Shown: positions 11,201 to 21,810, counted from the first letter of the stretch. The stretch: 62,000 nt of DNA from Adiantum capillus-veneris (GCA_014529385.2 CM043953.1:81104338-81166337); one strand, 5' to 3'. Notes: generated by a model from the letters alone, not told the origin. Made by a program: numbers and translations.

Positions 11201-11951
11201 CGCCAGGACTTGACTCAGCTAGACACCAGGAGGACATGGATACAACCAGCACAGGAGCTGGGCACGAAGATGGCTTTCTACAGAGAGCATCTCCTCCAGC
11301 TTACGGTTGATGGTTTTGTGACGAGGCCCAGATACATGGACACCCACTTGTCTCATGGGTACGATGTGCTATCGGCCAGATACGCACATCTTCACACCAG
11401 CTGCAGATCGAGACTTGGAGATACAGCGGAGTACCAGCAGAGGCCAGGACATGCCCCCTGTGTGACATCGAGCCTGAGACAGAGTTGCACTACACATGCC
11501 ACTGCCCGTGTACTACGAGATACGAGGCCGCTTCCATTGCTTGTTCAGAGAGGGCTTTGGACCATTCTCCAGAGTCATGCAGTACGAGGATCAAAGATGC
11601 TTGGGTTTGTTTTTGCTCGAGCTACGCAAACACAGAGAGAGCCTGATGAGAGGAGAGGCTAGCCAGTTTCAGAGACAGATCACAGATTTCTTTAGAGCTG
11701 CCACTGGGCACCCGGAGGAGTTACTACCACAGCAGAGCTCGTCGTCTCACACCAGAGGCACACTGATCGACCGAGCGACTAAGTTGGGGAGATCCAGACG
11801 CCCACGACTGCGGAGGACTACACAACATCGGCGGAGGCTGCATCAGAGGATTCGGATCACTTTGGCTCGACATACACGACGCCCGGTCAGACTACTGACC
11901 ATGGAGGAGATTGATGAGATCCGCCAGCGACCGATGCTGGATCTCTTGTGA
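8249..11951 (+). pseudogene. TC-LINE ORF2: AP-endonuclease, reverse transcriptase, C-terminal zinc finger
   Basis: Domains in order: EEP endonuclease with WNCNG (about 8288-8302), YSETHQ, GDFNART (about 8717) and a VVDHALV-type terminal motif (about 9050); RT with TGRAYDHDGL, FVDFRKAFDTVPRA (about 10,090), GVKQGYPLSP and YADD (10,390-10,401); then a C-terminal CX2C..H..C finger (about 11,450-11,500). The open frame is intact to 10,891. Comparison with copies D and G indicates a 2-base loss near 10,870, a one-base loss near 11,357 and another near 11,508, so the last quarter is split into three frames. The protein would nick target DNA and prime cDNA synthesis. Decay limited to the C-terminal quarter suggests a recent copy. 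Confidence 0.88.
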
Positions 11952-12145
11952 TCTAGCTATCCCAGCTAGCTGCTTAGTTCACACCTAGTAGTTTAGGAAT
12001 CCATAGTATTTTATTGTGACATTTGTCATTTCATTTTTGTCATCTTGTTACTCTGACTTTGTATCAGATCCACCACATTGTAACTTTCTGGTCTCATAGG
12101 TCACTTTGGCCTTTTGAAGACGATAATATAACATTTCGTTTCATT

Positions 12146-12146
<1 letters not shown>

Positions 12147-12230
<84 letters not shown>
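12147..12230. repeat. (TC)n then (CA)n microsatellite
   Basis: About 26 TC units follow the 3' end of TC-LINE copy B and pass directly into about 15 CA units. The compound tract is then joined to the 5' region of copy C. Confidence 0.95.
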
Positions 12231-12231
<1 letters not shown>

Positions 12232-12466
12232 ATGGGAAGCATCGGAGAAGTGCCAATGACTTTCCCCATTATAAGAAGATGCATCCCTTGCGGACCGCCC
12301 ACAAAGCCTCTTTCATGCGGACAGGGAAGAGGATGTCGGCAATAGAGAAGGAAATGAGAGAATGAAGAAACGAAGTGGAAGCGTGGAGGAAGGAGAGGAG
12401 CACTATTCTTCAAAGATGGACCAAAGAAAGAGATGGCATGCATAGGAGGATCGCTTCGCTCGAGGA
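12231..12466 (+). pseudogene. TC-LINE copy C, 5' piece (start of ORF1)
   Basis: The sequence parallels the start of copy B ORF1: a KAS/KAT-F segment, then an IEKEMRE block matching MEREMKD, then EAWRKERSTILQR matching EGWWKEKANLLQM. It contains an in-frame stop and is clearly diverged from B. It ends abruptly at 12,466, where an LTR beginning TGTTAG starts. It immediately follows the microsatellite tail of copy B. Confidence 0.65.
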
Positions 12467-12858
12467 TGTTAGATTTACACCACGGTTGCTTCGACATTTT
12501 GTATGGCTAGTAATTGTCTAGGGCTGGCCACCCATTGTCCATCACGTAGGTTGTACGGGTGGGCACTTTAGCATGTGTCTAGCCGGTCATTTTTTGAGCC
12601 TGGCTGGGTGCACACATATTTTAGCCATTTTATGGGCTTTTATATTTTTGACCTAGTTACACATTTTTGCTCTACCTCAACCCAACATCCTGTAAAAGGA
12701 CTGTTTGGATTTATGTATTGACACACTGTGTATTGAGAGTGCATTGCTTGTAGCAATTCAACCTCTTACTACTTCTAGCATTTTCACTCTCTGCCCTCTC
12801 TTCCTTCAGCGTTTTTGGCATGCATGGGCTCTCTCCCTCTCCACTGCTCACTCTCACA
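12467..12858 (+). repeat. Copia-like LTR (CP1), inserted into LINE copy C
   Basis: A 392-bp stretch begins TGTTAG and ends CTCACA. It is followed directly by TGGTATCAG, a primer binding site matching the 3' end of initiator tRNA-Met, usual for Ty1/copia. No second LTR copy was found in the window, so this is the 5' end of a truncated element. Confidence 0.7.
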
Positions 12859-13251
12859 TGGTATCAGCCGCGACTATAGGGGAGCATCAACGATAAAGAA
12901 TTTGCAGGCTAGCGCTACCTCTTCTACACCTTTCCATCGCGGAGAACTGCCCTCAAAAGAGTTAGCGTTTTCAGCCTCTAGTGTTTTTGAAGCACTAACC
13001 TCAGCGTTTTTGGCTCCGCAAGCTACAATCTGCAACTCCTCGCCTTGGCGCCCCCTCCTTGCAGCAAATCGCCCCTTCTCTGCATCAGATATGCTTAGCG
13101 TTTTTTGGTCAGATATACGTTATTTTTGGGGACTTAGCGTTTTGATAGGCTGCTGTGTTTTTCAGAAAACGCTCATTTTTTGCATCATTGGCAAGGATCC
13201 CTCCCTCGCCCCCTTCACTCAGGTTTGCTGCATTTTACACAGCATACAAGG
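12859..13251 (+). mobile_element. CP1 primer binding site and leader, truncated
   Basis: The primer-binding-site match TGGTATCAG lies at 12,859-12,867, and the leader follows. The stretch repeats the motif AGCGTTTT several times (also once in the LTR), which looks like internal low-copy repetition. No gag domain is recognisable. It is cut off at about 13,251 by TC-LINE sequence. Confidence 0.55.
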
Positions 13252-13896
13252 TGACGGACCTGAATCTCATTACTACTGTATGCAGATGATATGGTGTTGA
13301 TCTCAGATTCGCCAAAGGGGATGCAGTGACACCTGGATGCATCGCACACTTTTGCTAGTGATAGCAGCTTGTCGGTGAACCTTGGCAAGACCACAATTAT
13401 GGTGTTCAACACCACAACATAGTGGGTCAGGCGATCTGCACTGACCTTTACATATGGTCAGGAGAGAGTCGAGTATACAGACACATACACTTACCTGGGA
13501 GTGGTCTTTAGTGGTTCAAAGCTCTCCATGAGGAGAGCAACAGAGACCAGATTGAGGAGAGCATATGCAGCTCTGTGGAGCATGGAGATGATGTGTTTGC
13601 AGATTCAGTTTCAGGAACCGCGAACAAAGCTCTAGCTATTTGACACATTGGTTACTTTAGCCATTCTTTATGGGGTGCAGATATAGGGACCATCAGTAGA
13701 CCATCATAGCCAAGCTTGTAGTAATGATGGCTGGAGATGTATTGAGAGGCCTCTGGTCTCTATGATTGGATTTGTCTCTTTTATACAGAGTATCTATGGT
13801 CTCCCCAAATATAGATATGCTTACCTAGCTTTGGAGTCTTCTCGACAGATTGCCTCACAGGGAGGCACATCTTGTTGGTATGCACAGATGACATCA
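13252..13896 (+). pseudogene. TC-LINE copy C, 3' piece (RT palm to post-RT)
   Basis: It aligns by eye with copy B from the YADD-containing segment (about 10,375) to about 11,098, with a large internal deletion near 13,780. The active-site segment reads through a frameshift (GCAGATGATATGGTG). Several stops are present. It ends at 13,896 inside the target-sequence match, where a second LTR starts. Confidence 0.75.
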
Positions 13897-14049
13897 TGTT
13901 TTGGGGCCAATACTCTCTAGGGTGGAATTCCACCACTTCGTGTCACTCTCTCTCTTTCAATTCAGTTGTTATTGAAGTGCTAAAAGTGTGTTCAGTCTAC
14001 TCTTTTCCGTTGGCACGTGGTGCTCGTCCCGTGACAATGGTATCAAAGC
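13897..14049 (+). repeat. Short LTR and Met primer binding site (CP2), TRIM-like
   Basis: A 140-bp stretch (13,897-14,036) starts TGTTTTGGGG and ends GTGACA. It is followed one base later by TGGTATCAAAGC, a strong initiator-Met primer site. The LTR is very short, as in terminal-repeat retrotransposons in miniature. It contains TTGGCACGTGGTGC, also found on the minus strand in the 48-kb repeats. No partner LTR was found. Confidence 0.55.
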
Positions 14050-15040
14050 TTCAGGCGTGTGCTTTTCTAAAAGCATACCGGTCTTACCAAAGAGCAGACA
14101 GAGAAAGGTGGCGCTTCTAGAAATTTTATTGAAGAATCTTCGTGTCCCGACCCCGGATTTATTAGCCACTCCCACCCTTACTTCATCGCGCATCGGGCGC
14201 GCTCCTTTCTTCATCGCTCTGTCTTACAAGGCATGATCCATAAACATCACTTGCAAAGAGAAGGATCCAACATTTGCTCGAGCTGCTATTTATCTCAGAT
14301 GCAGTGCCATATAGTGGTGGAAGTCTATAGCTACCAACCTGCATGCTCCAAGGACTTAGCAAGCTTTCAAGAAATTTTTTGCCCGAAGTTATATGGTTTC
14401 TGACATCTTCCTTCGGAGTGCAACTTCTGGCAGAGGGGTATCCTGAGATGCTTGCCATGGAAACCCTAGCAAATTATAATTTGGAATTTCTCGACATCTC
14501 TCAATAGGTGTCTCTTCTCAATCTGATAACCTTGGAGGGGTCCTGTGTGATTGCTATGTCTTGGGACTGCCATCATCGCCACAAGAACATTTTTTGTCGA
14601 AGAGCGTACGGACCATGGTGGTTCCCACCTCAAGCACAGCCCTAGCTTGCTTAAGGTCAAAGACAAAGTTTAGATCGGGTTCCCACCTCAAGCTCAGCCC
14701 TAGCTTGCTTAAGGTCAAAAGACTTTTAACACTAACCATTGGAGGTCTTTAATGAAGCTAACCCTAAGGTCTTTTAAGCTCCATTAGTTAACCTTGCTCT
14801 TTGACAGACCATCTCTCATTTGGGCCCCTTTACCATTGGCCCCGTGTTGAGATAGATCCGTAAGCACATGTCTATATCTAACCCTTGTTCCTGTTTATTA
14901 TCCCACATTAAATGATCAGTTTAATATGATAAAATCATTTGGGTTGGTTAGATATTAGATATTTTATGACACTACCTTTCTCTTGAAATCATAGTCATCC
15001 TCGACTATGTGGTAAAAGAGATAAAGTCATAGTCATTAGT
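14050..15040. other. Unrecognised stretch downstream of CP2
   Basis: There is no coding region I can identify. It includes a tandem pair of about 41 bp (14,621-14,661 and 14,679-14,719, starting GTTCCCACCTCAAGC) and an AT-rich part near 14,880-14,980. It may be the interior of the CP2 element or unique sequence. Confidence 0.4.
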
Positions 15041-16064
15041 CAATTTTCAACACTCCGTGCGGACATTGAAAAACATGTACATGAGTGTTTAGTCTGCCAA
15101 AAAGTAAAATATGACAGACATAAAGTTTATGGCAAGCTTCAGCCGCTCCCTGTGCCTAACACGCCATGGGAAAGTATTGCCATGGATTTTATTACGGATC
15201 TACCTAGATCCAAGAATGGAAATGATGCAATCTGGACTATAGTAGACAGATTATGTAAGCAAGCACATTTTCTTCCAATAAAGAAGACAGTCAAAGCTGA
15301 TCACATGGCTAGAATATTTCTAGCTTAGATTTTTAAACACCATGGATTGCCAAAGACTATTGTCAGCGATAGAGATCCCCGCATGACTAGTCTATTTTGG
15401 CAGGCATTGTTCGAAACTTGGGAACTAAGCTTGATTTTTCATCAGCTTATCATCCTCAAACAGATGGTCAAAGCAAAATCGCTAATGCCACTATTTATAT
15501 CTCCTCAGGTGCTATGTTTCGGAACGACAATCTGAATGGGAACAGTACTTACCAATAGTTGCGTATAATAATACCATACATTCCTCAACTGGTAAAGCTC
15601 CCTTCGAAATTATTTATGGAAAGCCACTCTTACTTCCTATTATGGTTACCAAAGAAAACATCTTCGCTGCAGATGAATTTGTGTGCAATATTGATATTGC
15701 CCATCAACAAGTAAAGCAAGCGATTCTTCGTACTCAAGAGCAACAGAAGAGAAAAGCAGACAAGCACAGAAGGAATCTCAATCTAGAAAAAGGACAATAT
15801 GTCTTGCTTCGGTTTGAGAAAGCTAGATTGAAAAAGCGGGTCGGCAAAGGGAAAGTTCTCAAACTTTCCCATAGATTTTACGGCCCTTTCAAAATTACAG
15901 ATAAAGTCAATGCCGTGACTTTCAGATTGGATTTGCCTTCTCACTGGCGCATCCATAATGCTTTTCATGTCACTCTCCTCCGACCATATGTTGGACCTCC
16001 TTCAGTGACGCCAGTACAAGAAGATCCTCCAAAAGTCGAAGAGACATCAAGAGTTCTGGACTAG
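15041..16064 (+). pseudogene. Chromovirus-like integrase (CV1), 5'-truncated and frameshifted
   Basis: The frame begins inside the integrase zinc domain (CLVCQKVKYDRHK), runs through the core (WESIAMDFITDLPRS, then VSDRDPR) with the first two catalytic aspartates, a stop near 15,330 and frameshifts near 15,440-15,640. It continues as the C-terminal part (15,642-16,064) with FYGPFKI and [15 protein letters not shown], the GPY/F-type module of Ty3/gypsy integrase. No chromodomain follows before the stop at about 16,064. It is closely related to CV2 (VKFDRHKAQG, WESIAMD). Gag, protease, RT and RNase H are absent. Confidence 0.85.
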
Positions 16065-16980
16065 ATGAGATGGCTAGATGGAATGATTGAGACACGGTGT
16101 TGAGTGTGAACTAATGTGTGATTTGTGAAATGCATGCTCTGTGAAATGTATTGTCTTGTGGGGATGGTCATGGGCATGGTTTGCTTGAACTGTGAAAGAA
16201 AGGATATGAATTTGCTGGTAACCAGATTTAGTAGATCAAGACATCCGTGAGAAGATAAGTGCGGTCCGGATGTGATTGCTTAATATGTTACAATGATCAT
16301 GATTTGCATATGAGACCCTCGATGGAAATTTGATTTGATCACCGACTGATGTTTGTGGAAGTATTGGATCAGTGGAGTCTAGTGCATGTTTACATAAGAG
16401 TTAGTGTCTATTAAAGAAAGATTTTTTTTTGTTTTGCAGGTGTAATCGATGGTGATTACAATTCTCTCAAGAGGGGGGGTATGTCACAAGTTTGTGACAT
16501 GGCATGCATAGACACAAGTACATGTTGCATAATGTAAGCCTACATTGGGTAATCGCCCCATCCAATTTATCCTCAGGAGCAAAAATCTTGAACACATTTG
16601 TGTTATTGTCAGTCATGGTGAGTGCTTACACCTGATGTGAACACTGCCCAAAAAGAGGAGAAACGAAGCGAGAACAACACGTGCTATATAGCACAACCCA
16701 AAGAAGACTGTAAGGGACCTGTTATGCAGGAAATCGCACTGACAAAGATTCTACACAAAAGGACGAAGTTACCTGCATGGTACTACCTGTAGTGGAATCA
16801 GATGCCAAAATGAGCCCAATGGAAAATCTGAGGAGATCAAGCTCTATGAGCCCTCCCAAAGTATTTGTCGACCAGCTGATGCTCACCAAAGCTCACCCAA
16901 ATCGAAGAAAGTGAGTACGCGGGTGCTGGCGACGCCGACGACTAAGCCCGAGAGGATGCAACCTGCCCTGATACCAATTG
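16065..16980 (+). repeat. CV1 3' UTR, polypurine tract and start of 3' LTR
   Basis: About 400 bp after the integrase there is a purine run AAGAGGGGGGG (about 16,468-16,479), then TA and a presumed LTR start at 16,482 (TGTCACAAGTTTGTGACATG, itself a small inverted repeat). The LTR end cannot be placed. By about 16,980 the sequence has become minus-strand copia material. Confidence 0.6.
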
Positions 16981-17530
16981 TTGGAAATAGGGTTGCAGGG
17001 AAACACACAGAGCTTGGAGAAGACGAAGAAGCTCAAGGCACACAACAGAGAGTATGTATTGCTTAGTGCACAATGAAAGATAAGTTAGGCCTAGAGTGAT
17101 GGGCGTATATACAATGCACAAGGGACAAAACCTCCTAGTGAGGGAAAAATTACCCCGGCGGTCCTAAGTGTATTCACACATATCACTACAACATATGTAT
17201 GGTAACAGATGCATCGGCCCCAAAGACTGGCAACCCTTCCGGTATTTCTTTATTATTGCTTTGAAAAGGGACAAGTCCCCGAGGGTCCAGCTCTTCGAGA
17301 CACTCTGCGTTCAGATGCTCTCTAAGAGTGGCCCTTTGGGTACTTATAAAACAATACAAGCAATGTACAAAAGCAGAGCCCCAAAAGCACTTGACACCAG
17401 AAGCATCTACTCTCACAATCATGCGCCAAAACTGCCCAAAAGCTGCCAACGCAATTTGCAAAATTCTGTAAGGCCTGCCATGTCAGCATGTCAATGCAAT
17501 TTACGAAATCTGCTGTACAGATGCCACTGT
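16600..17530 (-). mobile_element. Minus-strand copia LTR with Met primer site, partial
   Basis: CTGATACCA (about 16,971-16,979) is the reverse complement of the initiator-Met primer site. It is followed to the right by TGTTGGAAAT, the inward end of an LTR when the element is read on the minus strand. A TATA-like TTTTATAAG on the minus strand near 17,345 fits a U3 promoter. The outer LTR end (near 17,500) is not resolved, and leader sequence lies to the left. No genes of this element are visible. Confidence 0.5.
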
Positions 17531-17559
17531 TGTGCAAGGCATTGCTATACGTCCTGGTT

Positions 17560-18780
17560 CTGCAGATATAGGTGATGTTGAGGATGTTGCAGGTTTTGGT
17601 GGCAGGGTTGTTGCTGCCAAAGCTGTTTTGCCTAAGATGAAATGGACAGCTTCCTTGCTGGTATCAAGGATATAAATGAGCAACTTATCTCTGTAGGCGA
17701 AGTCATTTCTGACAGCACCGTTGTGTAGACAGTTCCTGATGCATTGTCAGATTCTTACCAGAATTTTGTTAGTACTTGGAGATTCATGACCCAAGGAAAT
17801 CGTGATGTTGTCAAGTTTGATGCATAATGCACATTGTTGTTGCAAGAGTCACTTTCTAAAAAGAATAGGGCTAAACAGCGTGCAGTTGAACAGGCTTCTA
17901 TTGCTGCTCAAAGAAAAGCTGGTAACAATAATATAGCCACTTCTCATTGTTCTTCAGCGAGTGGCAAATCACCTGTTTCTAATGCTTCTACTGGCAGCAC
18001 CTCGTCTAGGAATCATGGTGAAAAGGGCAAAAAGAAGATGCATTGCCATTATTGTAAAGCTTATGATCACTTGATCAAGTAGTGTCCAAAATTGAAGGCA
18101 AAAGAGGTTGGTTTCACTACAAGTGTAGCTATTGTAGAATCTTCTGTGAAAGGAGATTGTGATACTGATATAGATGCAGAGTGGGCATTTAGTGCAAAGT
18201 GCACTTATGATCCTTCGGTCCATGATTTATGTATGTCAGTTGCTACAGATTCACACGTGTGGTACTTTGACAGTGGTGCTAGAAAGCACATTACCTCTCA
18301 TCGTGACTTGTTTACCTTTCTCGAGGCTCTCCCTCATGGGAATACAATCACTTGTGCTAACAATGCCTCTTATCCGGTTCAGAGAGTTAGAAAGATTGTA
18401 CTTTTGGCTGCGAATGGCAGTTCTTTCACACTTGTTGATGCACTTATTATACCTGGGATCAAGAAGAACCTTTTGTCTGTATCGGTACTTGCTAGACTTC
18501 GTCTTGCTGTGAAATTTGTGGATGACAGATGTACAGTGGATGATCTCAGTTTTGGTGATGAAATTGTTGCATCAGACATTTTATACCGTGGGCTATATAA
18601 GCTCACTTTGTATGACAAGTGTGGGCAGAATTTTGCAAATGCAATTGTGTATTCAAAGGCTGTTTTAGATGCAAAATTTTGACATGCATGTTTTAGGCAT
18701 CCGAATTTTGCCAGTTTGTTGCATTTGCAAAAATCTGATATGGTTGCTTCTTTGCCGCCTCTTGAAGCACCTATGAAGCA
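17560..18780 (+). pseudogene. Ty1/copia gag-protease-pre-integrase fragment
   Basis: The plus strand encodes a copia gag end (DINEQLIS, LSDSYQNFVSTWRF), a zinc knuckle CHYCKAYDHLIK followed by a stop in place of the next codon, then a retropepsin region with WYFDSGARKHITSHRDLF (DSGA catalytic motif, usually DSGASxH), LVDALIIPGIKKNLLSVS, and a pre-integrase segment HACFRHPNFASLLHLQK after a stop at about 18,680. Gag frames are broken near 17,730 and 17,826. The fragment ends where the T0 LTR begins at 18,784. Confidence 0.88.
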
Positions 18781-18783
18781 TGT

Positions 18784-19370
18784 TGTAGCAAGGCTATAGT
18801 GTCACTCGCACGGGACAAGCTGTTAGTTGCAGTTGGGTTTGAGTTCACACTAGGTGGACTCTCGCCTAGGCAGTGACACGTGGCAAGTGTTATGGATGGT
18901 GGTCCAGTGGACACCGTGGCCAGATCACCACCACCTCAGTTAGGAGATAGGCTTAGCAGGATTGGGATATATGCCAGTTGTTGGTGGTTCTTTAGGAGAT
19001 ACGTATGAGTGTTTGGTTTTAATTGTCGGGTACGCTATCAGTATCATCTACTTTGTGTGGTCAATCGTCTAGAGTCTTATCATCTTGAGTTATACACAGC
19101 ACGTCTGCACCATCCCGACACAATTGAGCCTCGACACCCCCACTGTACCCATAAGATCTGGGCTGGAGCTGAGTGTGCTGCCATGCCAAACTCTGTTTCT
19201 TCGAGTTAGTTGATGTTCATGCTATTCATGTTCAAGTTCACTGCTGAGTTGTATTGTTGTTGCTGTGTTGTTCATTGTCTTGTGTGTTTGCATTCTATGG
19301 AGTGAGATCTCACGCACACTGCACTGAGGAGCACCCACTATAGAGGGCACGGCACATTATCTCCGCTACA
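18784..19370 (+). repeat. T-family LTR (T0), plus strand
   Basis: A 587-bp LTR opens TGTAGCAAGG and closes CTCCGCTACA; the ends form a short inverted repeat TGTAGC/GCTACA. It is followed by the T-family leader. The same LTR appears in minus orientation at 19,621, 22,929, 53,711 and 56,783, and partly in plus at 55,143. Confidence 0.85.
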
Positions 19371-19620
19371 GGTGCTCTCATTTTTGGCACGCCCGGTGGG
19401 ACCTCAACTGAAATCTCACTCCATGTAGAGAGCAAAGTCAAGTCGAGGAGCTCCTGGGTTTCAGCTCTCTACCTGTCTTGCTCTGTTGGGTTCGACTGGG
19501 TTGGCTTAGTCCAATAGAGTTTCACCTCGACTTGCTTAGTTCTAGACCTGTTGGTCTAGTCTCTCGTCCTGGTCTAGTAGTCTCTCGGCCTGGTCTAGTC
19601 CTTTCTTGTCGAGATCTAGC
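19371..19620 (+). mobile_element. T0 leader with primer-binding-like block, interrupted by T1
   Basis: It follows the T0 LTR and contains TTTTTGGCACGCCCGGTGGG, a block found just inside the 5' LTR of many plant Ty3/gypsy elements. A short run of CTAGTC-type repeats (GGTCTAGT) follows. T0 is cut at 19,620 by the LTR of T1. Confidence 0.7.
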
Positions 19621-20168
19621 TATAGCGAGGATAATGTGTCGTGCTCTCTACAGTGGGTGGTCCTCAGTGCAATGTGCGTGACAATCTCACTCAAACAAAC
19701 TGAACAGAAAAGGAAACCATAGACATCAACAGAGCTCACAAAGACACAACAGCAGACCAGAACATATGACTCGACTATCTAAGGACTGATACAGACTCTG
19801 GCGTGGCAGCACACTCAGCTCCAGCCTAGGACTCACAGGTACAATGGGGGTGTCGAGGCTCAGATGTGCAGGAATGGTGAAGATGTGCTTTGTGTAAAAA
19901 CCCACTCACTCTAGACCACTACGTACAAGATGATACCAATGGCCCAAAAGGACTACTCATATGTACAACCATAAAGAGCCACCAACGGCTCATAAATGAC
20001 AGCACCTAAGTCTATCTCCACTGAGTGGTGGTGGTGACGTGGCCACGATGTCCACTAGACCACCGTATCCCTGCCCAGCCCAGCCCAGAGAGTCCGTCCA
20101 GTGTGAACCAGACCAGACCAACCGTACTAACTTAGTGTCCTGTGAAAGTGACACTGTAGCCTGCTACA
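19621..20168 (-). repeat. T1 3' LTR
   Basis: A 548-bp reverse-complement copy of the T LTR, starting TATAGCGAGG (TGTAGC with one change) and ending CTGCTACA. It is nearly collinear with 22,929-23,402. Confidence 0.85.
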
Positions 20169-20279
20169 GGTTGCCCGCCACAAGACCACTCACCGTCTCG
20201 GTGAGAGGAAATATTGAAAAACTAGGAAATACTGAAAAAATGTGAAATAAAACCAATAGGTATTGCATGTACATCTTTC

Positions 20280-20760
20280 TTGAAGCCGGTGCTTGGCCCA
20301 CCCATGCAAGAAATGATTGCAGCTGGCAAGAGAATTCAACACTTGGAGGAGGAGGTTTCTCTGCTCGAACACATGATGGCGGATTCTTATGCAGAGATGA
20401 TGACAAAGAATTTAAAGAAGTTCCAAGTAGAGTGTGAAGAGCTGCAGCAAACTCTTGGAACTTCTTGAGCTGAAAACCAATGAAGTGTAGTTGCTCTGAA
20501 GGAGGCATATGAGAGGCACTTGAAGGAGTTGCAGAGGCCAGTCGTAGTTGTTGAGGAAGAGCATGAAGGGTTCACGAAGCAGATTGAAATGCAGACTCCT
20601 TGACACGAAGCAGATTGAAATGCAGACTCCTTGACGAGAATTTCTGGGGAATTTGCAAAGGGAGCTTGAGGCTATTGAAGATGATCCTGTTTTTGATACC
20701 TACTCTGTGGGTTCTGAAGATGGAAGAATCAAGGTTGCTGCGTATCCCCTGCTGTTTGCC
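20280..20760 (+). pseudogene. Coiled-coil gene fragment of unknown origin
   Basis: The reading frame starts near 20,280 and encodes IQHLEEEVSLLEHMM and then KKFQVECEELQQTL, a heptad-rich coiled coil, before a stop at about 20,468. Coding-like sequence resumes in other frames (KEAYERHLKELQRP, then NLQRELEAIEDDPVFDTY) up to about 20,760. A 30-bp tandem duplication at about 20,574-20,632 disrupts it. I do not recognise the protein. It sits inside T1 next to the BAHD piece, so it may also be captured host sequence. Confidence 0.4.
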
Positions 20761-20769
20761 TGCTAAATA

Positions 20770-21255
20770 GTGATGGGAAAGCTTAAGGCTACTGAAGGCC
20801 CAATTTGGATCAGCGGGATGGTGGAGCTGGACGTAAATGACCGGATGATACCTCACATCCACACGTCTCTATTGTTGTTCTTCCAAGGAATGACTGCTCC
20901 AGCAAAAGCGTTTGCAGTCCTCAAAAGCTCCCTTGGGGAGGCCTTGAATACATTCTATCCATTAGCTGGGCGCTACAGAGACAAGAGCGGCAATCAAGAA
21001 CTTGAAATTGTGTGCAATGACGAAGGTGTCGTCCTCCAGGAAGCATGGGTGGACTACGACTTTGAGAGCTTTTGCCTAAGCACTGATTTTCACCCAGATT
21101 TGATCTATTGGTGCCTCAGATTGATTTCTCTGCGGATGTGTTTCAAGTCGCACTTGTGCTAGCCCAGATAACACATTTTTAGTGCGGCCATGTCTGCCTG
21201 GGCTTCCTCTTGCATCACAAGGCAATGGACGGCTACTCGATGGACCAGCTCTTGA
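20770..21255 (+). pseudogene. BAHD acyltransferase, N-terminal fragment (HCT-like)
   Basis: From the ATG at 20,773 the plus strand encodes DRMIPHIHTSLLLFF, then LGEALNTFYPLAGRYR and LEIVCNDEGVVLQEA, the conserved N-terminal half of plant BAHD acyltransferases, which move acyl groups from CoA thioesters to alcohols or amines in the cytosol. A frameshift near 21,100 moves the sequence to PQIDFSADVFQ and then, after an in-frame stop, GFLLHHKAMDGYS, containing the catalytic HxxxD (HKAMD). The family has about 430-450 residues; only about 160 are here and the C-terminal DFGWG half is missing. It ends abruptly at the G-rich minisatellite and lies between the T1 LTRs. The acceptor cannot be told from this part. 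Confidence 0.85.
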
Positions 21256-21810
21256 TGCGAGGGGGGCTGGTTAGGGGCGAGAGGGGCTGGGTAGGGGCGA
21301 GGGGAATGAGAGGGGGAGGGTAGGGGCGAGGGGGCTGGTTAGGGGCGAGAGGGCTTGGGTAGGGGCGAGGGGAAAGGGGGAGGGTAGGGGCAAGAGGAAG
21401 TGAGGGGGTGGGCAAGGGAGGGTAGGGGCGAGTGGAAGGTGAGGGGGAGGGTAGAGGCGAGGGGAAAGGGGAAGGGTAGGGGCGAGAGGAAGTGAGGGGG
21501 TGGGCAAGGGAGGGTAGGGGCGAGAGGGGGTGGGTAGGGGCGGGGGGGAAAGGGGAGGGTAGGGGCGAGAGGAAGTGAGGGGGTGGGTAGGGGCAAGGGG
21601 GAGGGCTTAGGGAAAGGGGCGAGGGGGAGGGGGGGACTAGGGCGAGGGCGAGGGGGTGAGGGTAGGGCGAGGGGTAGTGAGGGGGCGCGGGCGAGTGGGA
21701 GTGAGGGGGAGGGTAGGGCGAGGGACTAGGACTAGGGCGAGGGTGAGGGGGTGAGGGTAGGGCGAGGGGTAGTGAGGGGGCGCGGGCGAGTGGGAGTGAG
21801 GGGGCGAGGG
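21256..21810. repeat. G-rich minisatellite of T1
   Basis: A 555-bp imperfect array on the plus strand is made of units like GGTAGGGGCGAGGGG with runs of three to six G. It matches on the opposite strand the arrays at 31.3-31.97 and, on the same strand, those at 49.6-50.2 and 54.4-54.5 kb, all in T-family copies. Reading frames through it give only proline-rich strings. The runs satisfy G-quadruplex patterns throughout. Confidence 0.9.

Larger units (their letters stand above)
7086..12146 (+). mobile_element. TC-LINE copy B, near full-length two-ORF LINE
   Basis: A 5.06-kb plus-strand non-LTR element. It has a leader of about 220 bp, ORF1 (7307-8248), ORF2 (8249 to 11,951, frameshifted late), a 3' UTR with the family signature block (12,060-12,146), then (TC)n. 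It lacks a poly-A tail, unlike the L1-type copies in this window. It is the best-preserved member and the reference for the eight other fragments, all on the same strand. Its clade is uncertain: RT and C-terminal finger are of the APE-type LINE kind, and ORF1 (coiled coil plus conserved C-terminal block) resembles animal L1/CR1-type ORF1 more than the zinc-knuckle ORF1 of the plant L1 at 1-5.8 kb. Confidence 0.9.

Noticed and set aside
12023-12259. Frame with Ser-Leu and Thr-His repeats
   Set aside because: Translation of the (TC)n and (CA)n tracts at the end of LINE copy B.
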